Notes: a model not told the origin generated them from the letters alone. A DNA stretch of 64,000 nucleotides from Pedosphaera sp. (GCA_028293325.1 JAQGPA010000054.1:1-64000), one strand, 5' to 3'. Positions 1 through 7,550 are shown, counted from the stretch's first letter. Numbers and translations are program-made.

Positions 1-432
1 ATCCCGAGTCCGGTGCCGGATGCTCCATCGCTTGCCGCATAATTGCCAGATTGGTCGCTCCCTCCGCATTGCTGCGTTCCAGCTCCGCCCAACCCACGGT
101 TGCCGGCGCATTGCTCCCAACCGAGTCCCAATGCACCCCGCTCACCCACGCCACCCGCGCCACACCCGGCCCGACAAATTCCATCAGCTTCGGTATCAGC
201 CCCCATACGAAAAATTATTCGTCTCAAAAATCTGCCGCGACGCCACCTCCTCCGCGTTCGTCGAAAGCGGACCGGTAAACTCCGCGAATGTCAACTTTTC
301 CCCCTTCGCCCGCAACTCCGCCTTGAACCGCCGCAACGCCTCCCGGTTGCTCTTGCCGTGCATAAGCACCCCCACGCAAAGTACCACCAAGACAACCACA
401 CCCAGAATTACGACTTGCAGCTTTCTACTCAT
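1..432 (-). pseudogene. Frameshifted membrane-anchored hypothetical protein, runs off left edge
   Basis: The reading frame opens with an ATG at 432, codes a basic start and one hydrophobic segment (about residues 6-24, an uncleaved anchor or signal peptide), and ends after 78 residues at a TGA at 196-198. Immediately beyond a run of five G (minus strand, about 200-204) a second frame stays open to the window edge and reads as ordinary protein (LIPKLMEFVGPGVARVAWV and onward). One extra G in that run would join the two frames without a stop. Seen: the two frames and the homopolymer. Inferred: one gene broken by a one-base indel, or an assembly error. I do not recognise the family; no function is offered. 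Confidence 0.6.
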
Positions 433-492
433 GTTCGGAGATTCTCCGTTTCATCCTCCCCAACCAGCAACAAACATACCAGCAAATCCCGC

Positions 493-592
493 TTTCCAAA
501 CGCCGAATCATCACCCGTACCGCCGTGGAATGCCCGATGAACCGCGCCATGGAACCACACAGCCCAACGGAGCGCGGAATTCATTCCGCTTC
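493..592 (+). repeat. Dispersed intergenic repeat, copy 1
   Basis: Begins TTTCCAAACGC, passes through GCCCGATGAAC and GGAACCACACAGCCCAACGG, and ends GCGGAATTCATTCCGCT. The order of blocks matches copy 2 (792-875). The second half also matches copy 3 in inverted orientation (57033-57100). The terminal GCGGAATTCATTCCGC is itself a near-perfect palindrome. Confidence 0.7.
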
Positions 593-655
593 AACATTAA
601 AATGACTATGCCTCAATAGCGCCCGCAAACAGAAACCAACCCGCAACCTCCTTCA

Positions 656-680
656 CCTTCTCCCGTCGGACGGGAGAAGG
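656..680. repeat. Hairpin repeat CCTTCTCCCG-TCGGA-CGGGAGAAGG
   Basis: Perfect 10-bp inverted repeat with a 5-base loop, followed by CCGGGATGAGGG. The same design (a CTCCC arm, CGGA in the middle, a GGGAG arm, then a GAGGG tail) occurs inside hsdR at 47526-47550. No U-tract follows, so it reads as a mobile-type intergenic palindrome, not a classical terminator. Confidence 0.6.
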
Positions 681-791
681 CCGGGATGAGGGCTTCCGGG
701 TTTGGAGTTCAAGCTTTAGCTTGTCCGTCCCGCGCTCGCTTGTCCGCCGAAGCCTTGGCGAAGGTGGATCGTCGATTCCACCCCCCTCCAA

Positions 792-875
792 TTTCCAAAC
801 GCTAAATCCTCCTCCACACCGCAGGGAAAGCCCGATGAACTACGGGATGGAACCACCCAGTCCAACGGATCGCGG
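792..875 (+). repeat. Dispersed intergenic repeat, copy 2
   Basis: Shares TTTCCAAACGC, AGCCCGATGAAC, ATGGAACCAC and TCCAACGGATCGCGG with copies 1 and 3, in the same order and with similar spacing. It runs directly into the palindrome at 872-893. Confidence 0.7.
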
Positions 876-893
876 TCCCGCATGCGGGACCGC
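872..893. repeat. Perfect 22-bp palindrome centred on GCATGC
   Basis: The left arm GCGGTCCCGCA is followed exactly by its reverse complement. A 20-bp sister with the same CCCGCATGCGGG core lies at 967-986. Both are followed by GCTCCC, so each belongs to a longer repeat unit. Confidence 0.75.
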
Positions 894-966
894 TCCCCTC
901 CCGTTTCCCCATTTTCATCGATTCCCCTCTCCCATTGGCCGTGCGCAAGCACCCGGGTTCGGAGTC

Positions 967-986
967 CAATCCCGCATGCGGGATTG
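967..986. repeat. Perfect 20-bp palindrome CAATCCCGCATGCGGGATTG
   Basis: Sister of the palindrome at 872-893, with the arm ends changed in a compensating way (GCGGT/ACCGC to CAAT/ATTG). Compensating changes suggest the pairing itself is, or recently was, maintained. Confidence 0.75.
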
Positions 987-1092
987 CTCCCGTTCCCAAT
1001 CCCCGTCATCGCCGGTTCATGTCTGAGATTGATTCACACGGACTCCTCGTGTTAGATGTGCGCCAAGATATTGATTTTCGATTTGGAGATTT

Positions 1093-1557
1093 ATGCTGCC
1101 ACCATACGCACAAGACGCAAAACGATTAAGCCTGCTCTTCGATTTTGGCGTAATTGCCGAGCGCGAAGTCATCGAATGGGCCGACTCCCAGATCGTGGCC
1201 TTGGCTTCACCACCGGATGCACTCATGCAACTTGCTGTCACTCCACCGAACAAGACCGAGGACATCATCACTCACCTGCACACCCTCGGCGTGGAAGCCG
1301 AATTCTGTTCGGCATTTACAGCCGCACTTGCTCAACTTCACGATCATTTGGTGTCTCACCCTGCCGATGCAGAGCGCATCGCCCCTGACCTTTTCAACAC
1401 CATCTACGCACTCCAAACTGATATTCCAGACGAGTTTCGGTTTGTGAATCGCTATGATGACGCATTCGACCTGGCAAAGAGCGGCGTTTGCGGCGATACC
1501 GAGACACTCCGCAAAGAGTTTATCGATGAACTGCAAAAATTTAAACCGGTCGTCTGA
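1093..1557 (+). CDS. Hypothetical protein in a SUKH-type immunity-like cluster
   Basis: A 154-residue, mostly acidic and helical-looking soluble protein without signal peptide or membrane segment. The ATG at 1093 has a GGAG five bases upstream. I do not recognise a named domain; the leucine- and alanine-rich blocks and absence of Cys/His clusters give no catalytic clue. It lies 105 bp before a SMI1/KNR4 protein, which in turn overlaps a third small gene. Genes of polymorphic-toxin immunity clusters are often small, acidic and stacked like this, so an immunity or stress role is possible, but that is an inference from neighbours only. Confidence 0.7.
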   Translation: MLPPYAQDAKRLSLLFDFGVIAEREVIEWADSQIVALASPPDALMQLAVTPPNKTEDIITHLHTLGVEAEFCSAFTAALAQLHDHLVSHPADAERIAPDLFNTIYALQTDIPDEFRFVNRYDDAFDLAKSGVCGDTETLRKEFIDELQKFKPVV

Positions 1558-1662
1558 CCAATTGCCACAACCCAAAAAAGCTGCCGCCGCGGGTCCTAAC
1601 CCCTTTGGAAATCAGTTGCAGAGGGATATTGGCCCGTACGCAATTCCACCAAAACAATAATT

Positions 1663-2082
1663 ATGAGCATCCCCTTGGAAACTCTCTTAACAGATTTTTC
1701 CCGAATGCCAGGAACGACCGAGCAGAGTCTTGAAACTGTGGAAAAGACTCTTAATATCAAGCTGCCGAACGATTACCGAAGGTTTGTCATGCAATCTAAT
1801 GGAGGGGAAGGCTTCATCGGGAAGCACTATCTGATTCTATGGAAAGTTGAGGAGCTGGCTCAGTTTAACTGCGATTACCAAGTTGAAGATTACGCTCCAG
1901 GCCTCCTGATTTTTGGTTCTACAGGTGGCGGCGACGGATTTGCCTTTGATACAAAGGCCAATCCCTATCGCGTGACGCAGGTCCCATTTATTGGAATGAG
2001 CCGAGAGGACGCACTCTTGGTTGCGAATAGTTTCACCAGGCTCTTAGAAAGGATGGTTGAAACCGATGGCTCTCTCTTTTAA
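1663..2082 (+). CDS. SMI1/KNR4 (SUKH superfamily) protein
   Basis: A 139-residue protein with the SUKH pattern: an early LETVEKTLNIKLPNDYRRF helix-turn typical of SMI1/KNR4 (about residues 22-40), SNGGEGFI, a central LILWKVEEL, and a C-terminal GSTGGGDGFAFDT block (about 84-96) where this family has its conserved glycines and GDxxAFD-like motif. Bacterial SUKH proteins are best known as immunity proteins against nuclease and other polymorphic toxins. No toxin gene is seen next to it, so it may be an orphan immunity gene. The downstream small gene starts inside its 3' end (2066), indicating co-transcription. Confidence 0.85.
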   Translation: MSIPLETLLTDFSRMPGTTEQSLETVEKTLNIKLPNDYRRFVMQSNGGEGFIGKHYLILWKVEELAQFNCDYQVEDYAPGLLIFGSTGGGDGFAFDTKANPYRVTQVPFIGMSREDALLVANSFTRLLERMVETDGSLF

Positions 2083-2260
2083 CAGAAGGTTGGAAAGGAA
2101 TCTTGCGGGCAAAGAGATTTACGAAATCAAGCCTGTGATTTTAGGGGGAAGTCCGACTGACCCGGCGAACAAGACGTTGCTGACCCGCCAGCAGCATATT
2201 GAAGCGGTGCGTTACTGGAATAAGGTAATTCGAGACTTTCGCAAGAACACGCAGAAATAA
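2066..2260 (+). CDS. Small conserved-looking protein overlapping the SUKH gene
   Basis: A 64-residue protein from the ATG at 2066 (an in-frame TTG at 2057 is an alternative), overlapping the SUKH gene by 17 bases in another frame. The core is PVILGGSPTDPANKTLLTRQ followed by a helix HIEAVRYWNKVIRDFRK. From memory, a segment of this kind (a G-G-[DS]-P-x-[DN]-x-x-N-K turn, then a W-N helix) accompanies or is fused to SMI1-type immunity proteins, but I cannot name a Pfam family for it. Translational coupling to the SUKH gene is likely given the overlap. Confidence 0.7.
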   Translation: MALSFNRRLERNLAGKEIYEIKPVILGGSPTDPANKTLLTRQQHIEAVRYWNKVIRDFRKNTQK

Positions 2261-2364
2261 AACCCGGAATGAGTCAGTTCAAACCTTCTCCCCCCTTCGT
2301 GCTCTTCGTGACCTTCGTGGTGAAAATTCTTTCCCGCTCCCACCCACCGCTCTAAATTAAACCC

Positions 2365-2556
2365 GTGAGCAGCACCTAGAACACCCCCGGGCACTCCACA
2401 CCGCCCGCCGCACCACGCCGTCAGGTGTTCGTCACCACCCACTGGTCCGTCGTCCTCGCCGCCAGTCACAGCGATACCACCCGCGCCCGCGACGCCCTCG
2501 ATATCAAAGCTGCTGCGGAGAATGCTCCCGCAGCGGCGCAAAACGCGCGGAACTAA
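2365..2556 (+). pseudogene. Remnant of an ECF-type sigma factor N-terminus
   Basis: Read from the GTG at 2365, the frame gives VSST, a TAG stop, then an uninterrupted run containing QVFVTTHWSVVLAASHSD and TTRARDAL to a TAA at 2554-2556. The TTHWSVVLAA...RARDAL block is, to my knowledge, the start of a sigma-70-like family common in Verrucomicrobia and Planctomycetes, where it continues into a cysteine/tryptophan-rich YWYPLYA segment. That continuation is missing; the frame ends in an alanine-rich tail. Nonsense codon plus lost body indicate a decayed gene. It converges on murJ and its stop overlaps the murJ stop. Confidence 0.5.
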
Positions 2557-4502
2557 ACTTGGATCTTCAACTTGCGCCCCAGCCCCGCCTTTTGCAGCAC
2601 CAACGCGCCAATCTCCAGCGCTGGCGGCACCTTGAACCACAGCGTCATCCCCCAATAGATGATACTCGCCACCGTCATCGGCACAAACACCGCACCCAGC
2701 CGACGCCACAAGCCCGCGCCGCCAATCGCCTGCTCCCACCAATGACTTAATCCCCACGCCACCAACCCCGCCACCGCCACCGCCCCCAACATCTGAAAAA
2801 TAATCCGTTCCAGCGTCTCCAATTCCAGGCTCCCCAGTTTGCGACGCAACGCGTAAAACAAAAGAAACACGTTGAACGCCGCGCTGATCGTGTTCGCCAT
2901 TCCCAAACCGCCCTGCCGCAATTTCCAAACCAGCATCAGTGCAAAGGTCAGGTTTAATCCCAAACAAAAGATGCTGATTTTCATCGGCGTCTTCGTATCA
3001 CCCAAGGCATAAAACGCGCGCGCCAGGATGTTCACCATCGAAAACGCCAGCAGTCCCGGTGCCAGCCAGACCAACGCGGCCACCACTTTTGGCGTATCCT
3101 CCGCCGTAAATGCCCCATGCTCGAACAGCAGCCGGATGATCGGCCCCGCCAGCACAAACAATAGCATCGAAGCCAGCAGGTTGATGAATACGAGATGATC
3201 CAATCCCTGGTTCAACGTGCTGCGAAACTCCCCATACTTTTTCTCCGCCGCCAGGCCGGACAATGTCGGCAGCAAAAACGTCGCCAGCGAAACGCCAAAC
3301 ACTCCCTGCGGCAATTCCATCAACCGCACGGCCACATTGAACTGCGCCACGATGGAGGGATCCACCCAAAACGCCACTCCCTGCGTCATCAGCACATTGA
3401 TCTGAAATGCCGCCACGCCGATCGTGCCGGGAATCATCTGCCGAACCACCCGCCGCACCGTTTCGTCGCGCCACGGCGACACCCAATAATATCGAAATCC
3501 TTCCCTCCGCAATGTGGGCAATTGAAACGCCGCCTGTGCCACCCCCGCCACCAGCACGCCGATGGCCAGCGCAAAAATCTGCTCCTGCTTGGTCACTCCC
3601 ATGTGTGGCGCCAGCAGAAAGACCGACGCAATCATCACCACGTTCATGATCAACGCGCCGCTGGCCGGAATGAAAAAATGTCCCCGCGCATTGAGCATCC
3701 CCATGAAAACCGCCGTCACGCAGATGAGCAGCATGTAAGGAAACATCACGCGCAACAACCGGAGCATCAGTTCGGTTTCTTTTTGATGGTCGGAAATTTC
3801 GCGCGGGAAGGCGTCCTCCAACAGCAGGCGATTGAGCGCGGCCGTCTGCCCGCCGTCCAGGGTCTGGCCCGCCAGTTTGCGCGTGTCGGGCGACAATTTT
3901 ACCCCCGCAAACCGCGTCTGTTCGTACATCGCGCCACCTTGAATCATCCGGTTCAATTCTTCCACCAGGGTCGCTTTAAGCGTCGTGCTCTCCGCACTCG
4001 TCCCCGCATAAGTCACTATCTCCTGCCGCGTGGCATCGGAAAATCCCTCCCACAAAAATTTGGACACCGGCCCCGTGTGTTCCTTGAGCTTCACCGAAAA
4101 CGAGCGCAGGTTCCGCAGATCATCCCCCGAAAGTGTCGCGGCACGCGGCTTGCCATACGGTCCCACCGCCAGAACAATTGAAATCGCCGCCACCGCCAAA
4201 ACAATGATGAGCGTCGCCGATACCAGCAGGCCGGAAATCACCGCGTTGGCCGCGCGCCACATCTCCTGCGGTGAGGTGGTCCGTTCCTTTTCCTTGAAGA
4301 TCGGGATGAATGACGCCGTCAGCGCCCCTTCACCGAGCAGTCGCCGAAACAAATTCGGAATCTGGAACGCCAGTTGAAACGCCCCCGCCACCATGCCCAC
4401 CCCCATAAACCAGGAATAGACAATCTCCCGCACCATGCCGAGCACCCGGCTCATCATGGTTGCGGCGGCCATCGCGCCGGAGGATTTCAACATCTTCGAC
4501 AT
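2553..4502 (-). CDS. murJ: Lipid II flippase MurJ (MviN family)
   Basis: A 649-residue polytopic inner-membrane protein that moves lipid II, the peptidoglycan precursor, to the periplasmic face. The N-terminus shows the family signature (SRVLGMVREIVYSWFMG, then QLAFQIPNLFRRLLGEGALT, about residues 19-65), and a later PKVVAALVWLAPGLLAFSMV and ARAFYALGDTKTP match MurJ helices around the C-terminal third. It is longer than the usual 500-550 residues because of a hydrophilic insertion at about 120-235 between early helices, which is unusual. The ATG at 4502 gives the standard family start. No cell-wall genes lie next to it. Confidence 0.95.
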   Translation of the reverse strand: MSKMLKSSGAMAAATMMSRVLGMVREIVYSWFMGVGMVAGAFQLAFQIPNLFRRLLGEGALTASFIPIFKEKERTTSPQEMWRAANAVISGLLVSATLIIVLAVAAISIVLAVGPYGKPRAATLSGDDLRNLRSFSVKLKEHTGPVSKFLWEGFSDATRQEIVTYAGTSAESTTLKATLVEELNRMIQGGAMYEQTRFAGVKLSPDTRKLAGQTLDGGQTAALNRLLLEDAFPREISDHQKETELMLRLLRVMFPYMLLICVTAVFMGMLNARGHFFIPASGALIMNVVMIASVFLLAPHMGVTKQEQIFALAIGVLVAGVAQAAFQLPTLRREGFRYYWVSPWRDETVRRVVRQMIPGTIGVAAFQINVLMTQGVAFWVDPSIVAQFNVAVRLMELPQGVFGVSLATFLLPTLSGLAAEKKYGEFRSTLNQGLDHLVFINLLASMLLFVLAGPIIRLLFEHGAFTAEDTPKVVAALVWLAPGLLAFSMVNILARAFYALGDTKTPMKISIFCLGLNLTFALMLVWKLRQGGLGMANTISAAFNVFLLFYALRRKLGSLELETLERIIFQMLGAVAVAGLVAWGLSHWWEQAIGGAGLWRRLGAVFVPMTVASIIYWGMTLWFKVPPALEIGALVLQKAGLGRKLKIQV

Positions 4503-4582
4503 CGCTCGCGCAGTTTAAGGCGGGAAAGCCAGTGTTCAAGGTTGAAACCGAAATTTTGGCTTCGGCAAAAGGCGGGCACCCA

Positions 4583-5365
4583 TCACAGGGTGATTTCTTC
4601 ACCGTCGCGCGCAAAGGAGTACGGAATGCCGCCCAGCATGCGCGTGGCGAGTTGGCGCATTTTCCCCAGTTTCTCCCAATACGGACGCGCCACATGAATA
4701 AATACAATGCGCTTGATGGCCTGCCCGTTCAAATAACGAAACAAATCCTCCGGCTGAAAATGCGCCAGTTCGCACACCAGTAAATCGAGCGGCTTCTGCA
4801 ACAGCGGCGCCAAATCCTCCGGCGCTCCAATGTCCGCGCTGTGCCCCACGCGCAACCGCCCGGCTTCCATTAAAAAACAAAACGCTTCGAATTTTTGCGG
4901 ATGCCGCTTCTGGAATGCCGCCCGCAATTGATCCAGGTGCGAGGAACGAAACGGCGTCACGCGCACTCCGTTCGTCGTCACCGGCCGGCGCACCCGCAAC
5001 GCCTCGAATCGCATTTTGAACTGCAACAGTTCCGGAAAAATTAATCCGGCCTCCAGCATCTGCCGGAATGGCTTGATCCCCTCCGCTGGCATATGCACCG
5101 GCAACGCCTTCGTCCGCCGCTCCAGCCACAGCCCTTGTATGAACATGAAAAATCCCGCCGTGTGGTCCGAATGCAGGTGGGAAATAAAGATGCGATCAAA
5201 CGCGTCGTAGCTCAACCCGCTCGCCTTGTAACTGGAACTCAGTGCCTCGCCGCAATCCACCAGGAATGATGCCTTGTCGAAGCGATAGAGGAAGGCCGCG
5301 TGATTCCGGTCAGCGCAAGGCCAGCCATCCCCAACGCCGAAACATTTTAAAGAAAATTTGCCCAT
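4583..5365 (-). CDS. Metallo-beta-lactamase-fold hydrolase (RNase Z-like)
   Basis: A 260-residue MBL-fold protein. The ATG at 5365 starts directly before FSLKCFGVGDG; 19 extra codons to 5422 are possible but add an unlikely cysteine-rich head. The metal motif SHLHSDHTAG has H63, H65, D67, H68; a later RSSH and a GHSADIG segment supply further ligands, and a C-terminal HVARPYW fits the last histidine. The layout resembles RNase Z and phosphodiesterase-type MBL enzymes, but substrate cannot be read from sequence. It follows murJ on the same strand with an 80-bp gap. Confidence 0.85.
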   Translation of the reverse strand: MGKFSLKCFGVGDGWPCADRNHAAFLYRFDKASFLVDCGEALSSSYKASGLSYDAFDRIFISHLHSDHTAGFFMFIQGLWLERRTKALPVHMPAEGIKPFRQMLEAGLIFPELLQFKMRFEALRVRRPVTTNGVRVTPFRSSHLDQLRAAFQKRHPQKFEAFCFLMEAGRLRVGHSADIGAPEDLAPLLQKPLDLLVCELAHFQPEDLFRYLNGQAIKRIVFIHVARPYWEKLGKMRQLATRMLGGIPYSFARDGEEITL

Positions 5366-5652
5366 TCGATTCCGTAATTGGCCGTGCTTCAGGCAGAGAC
5401 ATACCGAAAAACCGTCGCCCATGGCAAGCCAAGACCCCGGAAAGCAGCAACAAATAGGCCAATGTCACTCTGGCTAAGGGGTTTTTGAATTAATTGAACA
5501 ATCGCTTGTAGGACGTGACGCAATTCCACCTCGCCGCCTGCAAAAAAGTTTCCCGGTAACGACAAAAATTCGTCTCACTGCCTGAAAAATTGACACTCAT
5601 CACGACAGCCTCCGCCCGCCGCGAAGTTGGCGCTCCTGCCGTTGCCATTTTG
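5366..5652. other. Intergenic stretch with inverted-repeat motifs
   Basis: No open frame of note. It contains GACAAAAATTCGTC (about 5561-5574; GAC and GTC arms), TTGACACTCA, and TGCCATTTTGTCA (about 5643-5655; TGnCA arms). These may be operator-like sites for the hydrolase gene downstream on the minus strand, or leftover regulatory sequence from a gene lost when the adjacent AT-rich island formed. Confidence 0.3.
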
Positions 5653-6297
5653 TCACTCTGAATCAGGCGGGTTGTCCCCAGACAGCAATTCTTGACCTAC
5701 AGTCATGTTCCTACTCTGTGTGGCAGGGAATAAACTCCGATTTCGAAAGTGGATAATTTTGAATTCAGCACAATCACGCATTTCCTCAACTGCTTGAAAT
5801 CGATCCTCAAAAGCTGGGAAAAAGGCGTCCCCTCCCACAATGCGCTTTACTATAGTTAGATAAAGATCAGAACAACGAAAGAGAGCCTGCTCATAAATTT
5901 GTGCGCCTCCACAGATTATAACTTTGCTAGGAAAGTCCATAGGATCTAGTTTTGCCAAGGATGTAGCCACCAAAATCTCCGTTTTCTCGTTTTCATTAAA
6001 TTTGCTGAAGTTAAATTGGTAAGGAGGCATTTGGCCGCTCTCACCTCGCCACTCTCTGAAACAAAACTTTGGATGATTTTTGTTTAGCTGTTCTAGATGT
6101 CGCGTTAGAACTAAGTTTTTACGATTTGGAAGTGGCTTGCCTAAACTTTCGAATGTTTTTCTTCCCATGACTATTACATGTCCCATTGTCATTTCCTTGA
6201 ACCATCTAAAATCTTCTGGCAAATACCAAGGAATCTTATTCCCCTGCCCTATCACTCGATTCTCCGACATTGCCGCAATGGCTGTAAAATATTTCAT
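5653..6297 (-). CDS. Dihydrofolate reductase, intact copy
   Basis: A 214-residue DHFR that reduces dihydrofolate with NADPH for thymidylate synthesis. Motifs in order: [21 protein letters not shown] (cofactor and substrate loop), YLPEDFRWFKEMT with the acidic active-site residue, [19 protein letters not shown] (NADPH site), and VIICGGAQIYEQAL near residue 130. It is longer than the usual 160-180 residues, with an insertion around 78-100 and an extra tail. Its DNA is visibly more AT-rich than neighbouring genes, and a truncated high-GC DHFR copy sits 0.8 kb upstream, so it looks acquired. thyA, encoding the partner enzyme, is at 18 kb. Confidence 0.9.
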   Translation of the reverse strand: MKYFTAIAAMSENRVIGQGNKIPWYLPEDFRWFKEMTMGHVIVMGRKTFESLGKPLPNRKNLVLTRHLEQLNKNHPKFCFREWRGESGQMPPYQFNFSKFNENEKTEILVATSLAKLDPMDFPSKVIICGGAQIYEQALFRCSDLYLTIVKRIVGGDAFFPAFEDRFQAVEEMRDCAEFKIIHFRNRSLFPATQSRNMTVGQELLSGDNPPDSE

Positions 6298-6446
6298 TCG
6301 AATTTTATAAATTAATAAGCAAGGTGCAAAAAATGAATGTGCTTATCTTCATCTCTGCACTCGCATGGCCATAGCAAACCTTTACACAGCACAATCTACA
6401 GTTCTTCTCATATCGCCTTTGTAGTATTTTAACAACAGGTGGTTGA

Positions 6447-7109
6447 TTAAGCATCTTCTTCATCATTTTCTAACAATTTCTTTATTTCCTCTGAATAGTT
6501 TGTCCGGCAAGTGGCTGCATCATATCCGGTTGTTTCGCGATTGTATTTGTTATGAATAAGCGAGAAGACAATGAGCGTTTCATGTATGAATGAACGAATT
6601 TCTCTGGGAGAGATTGATGATTCTGGCTTCACCGTTGTATGCGCAAATTGATTTCTCTGATTGCTAATTTTCTGCCATAAGGCTCCGTAATTTGGCAAAC
6701 CCGCGTCAATGCAATCTTTATCAAAACTCGCATAGCCTAAATGTCGGTAGAGCTGTAATTGGCGAGCACGACCGCGGTATGCTTCAAGAAGCGGTGACAT
6801 AACAAACTCAATGCACTCCCAGATATTACCATGCAATGCCATAACAATAAGCTGCGCCTTCATTAAATCCTCCAAACATGATGATACTAGTAAACACGCT
6901 AACCGTTCATAATGAGGCTCTTGAGATGAGTAGCTCAGAACTATCTGAAAAATCTGTCGAATAGAGGGATCTGGCCATTCCGTGTTCCATCCAATTTTTC
7001 CGCATTCAGGGCATTTAAGGTTCCCCAAATCATCATGATGCCAGCCTTCAGTCAGGTGAACCTGCTGACAGCTTTCACACTTCCGGTAAGATAAAAGGTC
7101 GCTAGTCAC
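6447..7109 (-). CDS. Zinc-ribbon plus HEPN-like protein, possible RNase toxin
   Basis: A 220-residue protein of unknown family. N-terminal cysteine pairs (C11/C14 and C33/C36) form a zinc-ribbon pattern. The rest is helical and contains R152-N-Q-F-A-H157, which fits the Rx4-6H motif of HEPN ribonucleases, where a polar residue follows the arginine. HEPN proteins act in toxin-antitoxin and antiphage systems. The likely start is GTG at 7109, directly after the stop of the truncated DHFR frame (TAA then GTG). Low GC like the downstream DHFR suggests one acquired segment. No antitoxin-like partner (for example an MNT nucleotidyltransferase) is visible beside it. Confidence 0.7.
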   Translation of the reverse strand: MTSDLLSYRKCESCQQVHLTEGWHHDDLGNLKCPECGKIGWNTEWPDPSIRQIFQIVLSYSSQEPHYERLACLLVSSCLEDLMKAQLIVMALHGNIWECIEFVMSPLLEAYRGRARQLQLYRHLGYASFDKDCIDAGLPNYGALWQKISNQRNQFAHTTVKPESSISPREIRSFIHETLIVFSLIHNKYNRETTGYDAATCRTNYSEEIKKLLENDEEDA

Positions 7110-7478
7110 TTAATTATATAAATAAGCCCTTGGATCAACATTGGTGAATACAAAAGAGAGCGCAAAACGTTGCCCACCAAACTGAGCCTTGCCGAAAATA
7201 AATACTTGGCGCGCCGTATGTATCAAATCGACCTCCGCCAAGTCCGACACGGTCCTCACGCCCGCGTGCTGGAAATGGGATCGGCTCGGCACAATCGTCT
7301 CCCGGTTCGGCAATGGTTTTCCGATGGATTCAAATGTTTTGCGCCCCATCACCACCACCTGCCCCGTCGTCATCTTCTTGAACCACTTGAAATCCTCCGG
7401 CAGGTGCCAGGGAATTTTATTCCCCTGTCCAATCACCCGGTTCTCCGACATCGCCGCAATGGCCTTGAAATGTTTCAT
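7110..7478 (-). pseudogene. Truncated dihydrofolate reductase, 3' part lost
   Basis: The first 65 or so residues ([53 protein letters not shown]) are a textbook DHFR start and close to the intact copy. Afterwards only [18 protein letters not shown] and [13 protein letters not shown] remain recognisable: the GGAQIY motif is altered, about 20 residues before it are missing, and the protein ends at 123 residues without the C-terminal sheet. An enzyme of this length would not fold as DHFR. Its GC content matches the host genes, so it is probably the original chromosomal copy, cut when the HEPN/DHFR segment arrived. Confidence 0.8.
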
Positions 7479-7550
7479 CCGTCCCCTATTTATTCACCCC
7501 CAAGCCAAAGATGTCATCTCATAAATGCGCGCAATCCGTAAATCTTTAAC

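Larger units (their letters stand above)
433..1092. other. Repeat-rich intergenic region without a convincing gene
   Basis: Open frames here are translations of repeats and lack a plausible ribosome site. The stretch holds two copies of a dispersed repeat of about 85-100 bp, a hairpin with a 10-bp stem, and two perfect palindromes centred on GCATGC, each listed separately. It also contains the phrase GGCCGTGCGCAAGCACCC (around 938-955), whose core recurs near 39110, and GCCTTGGCGAAGGTGGA (about 751-767), which recurs near 50092. Confidence 0.6.

Noticed and set aside
656-680. Rho-independent terminator
   Set aside because: The hairpin has no T-run on either side and a relative of it lies within a coding sequence.
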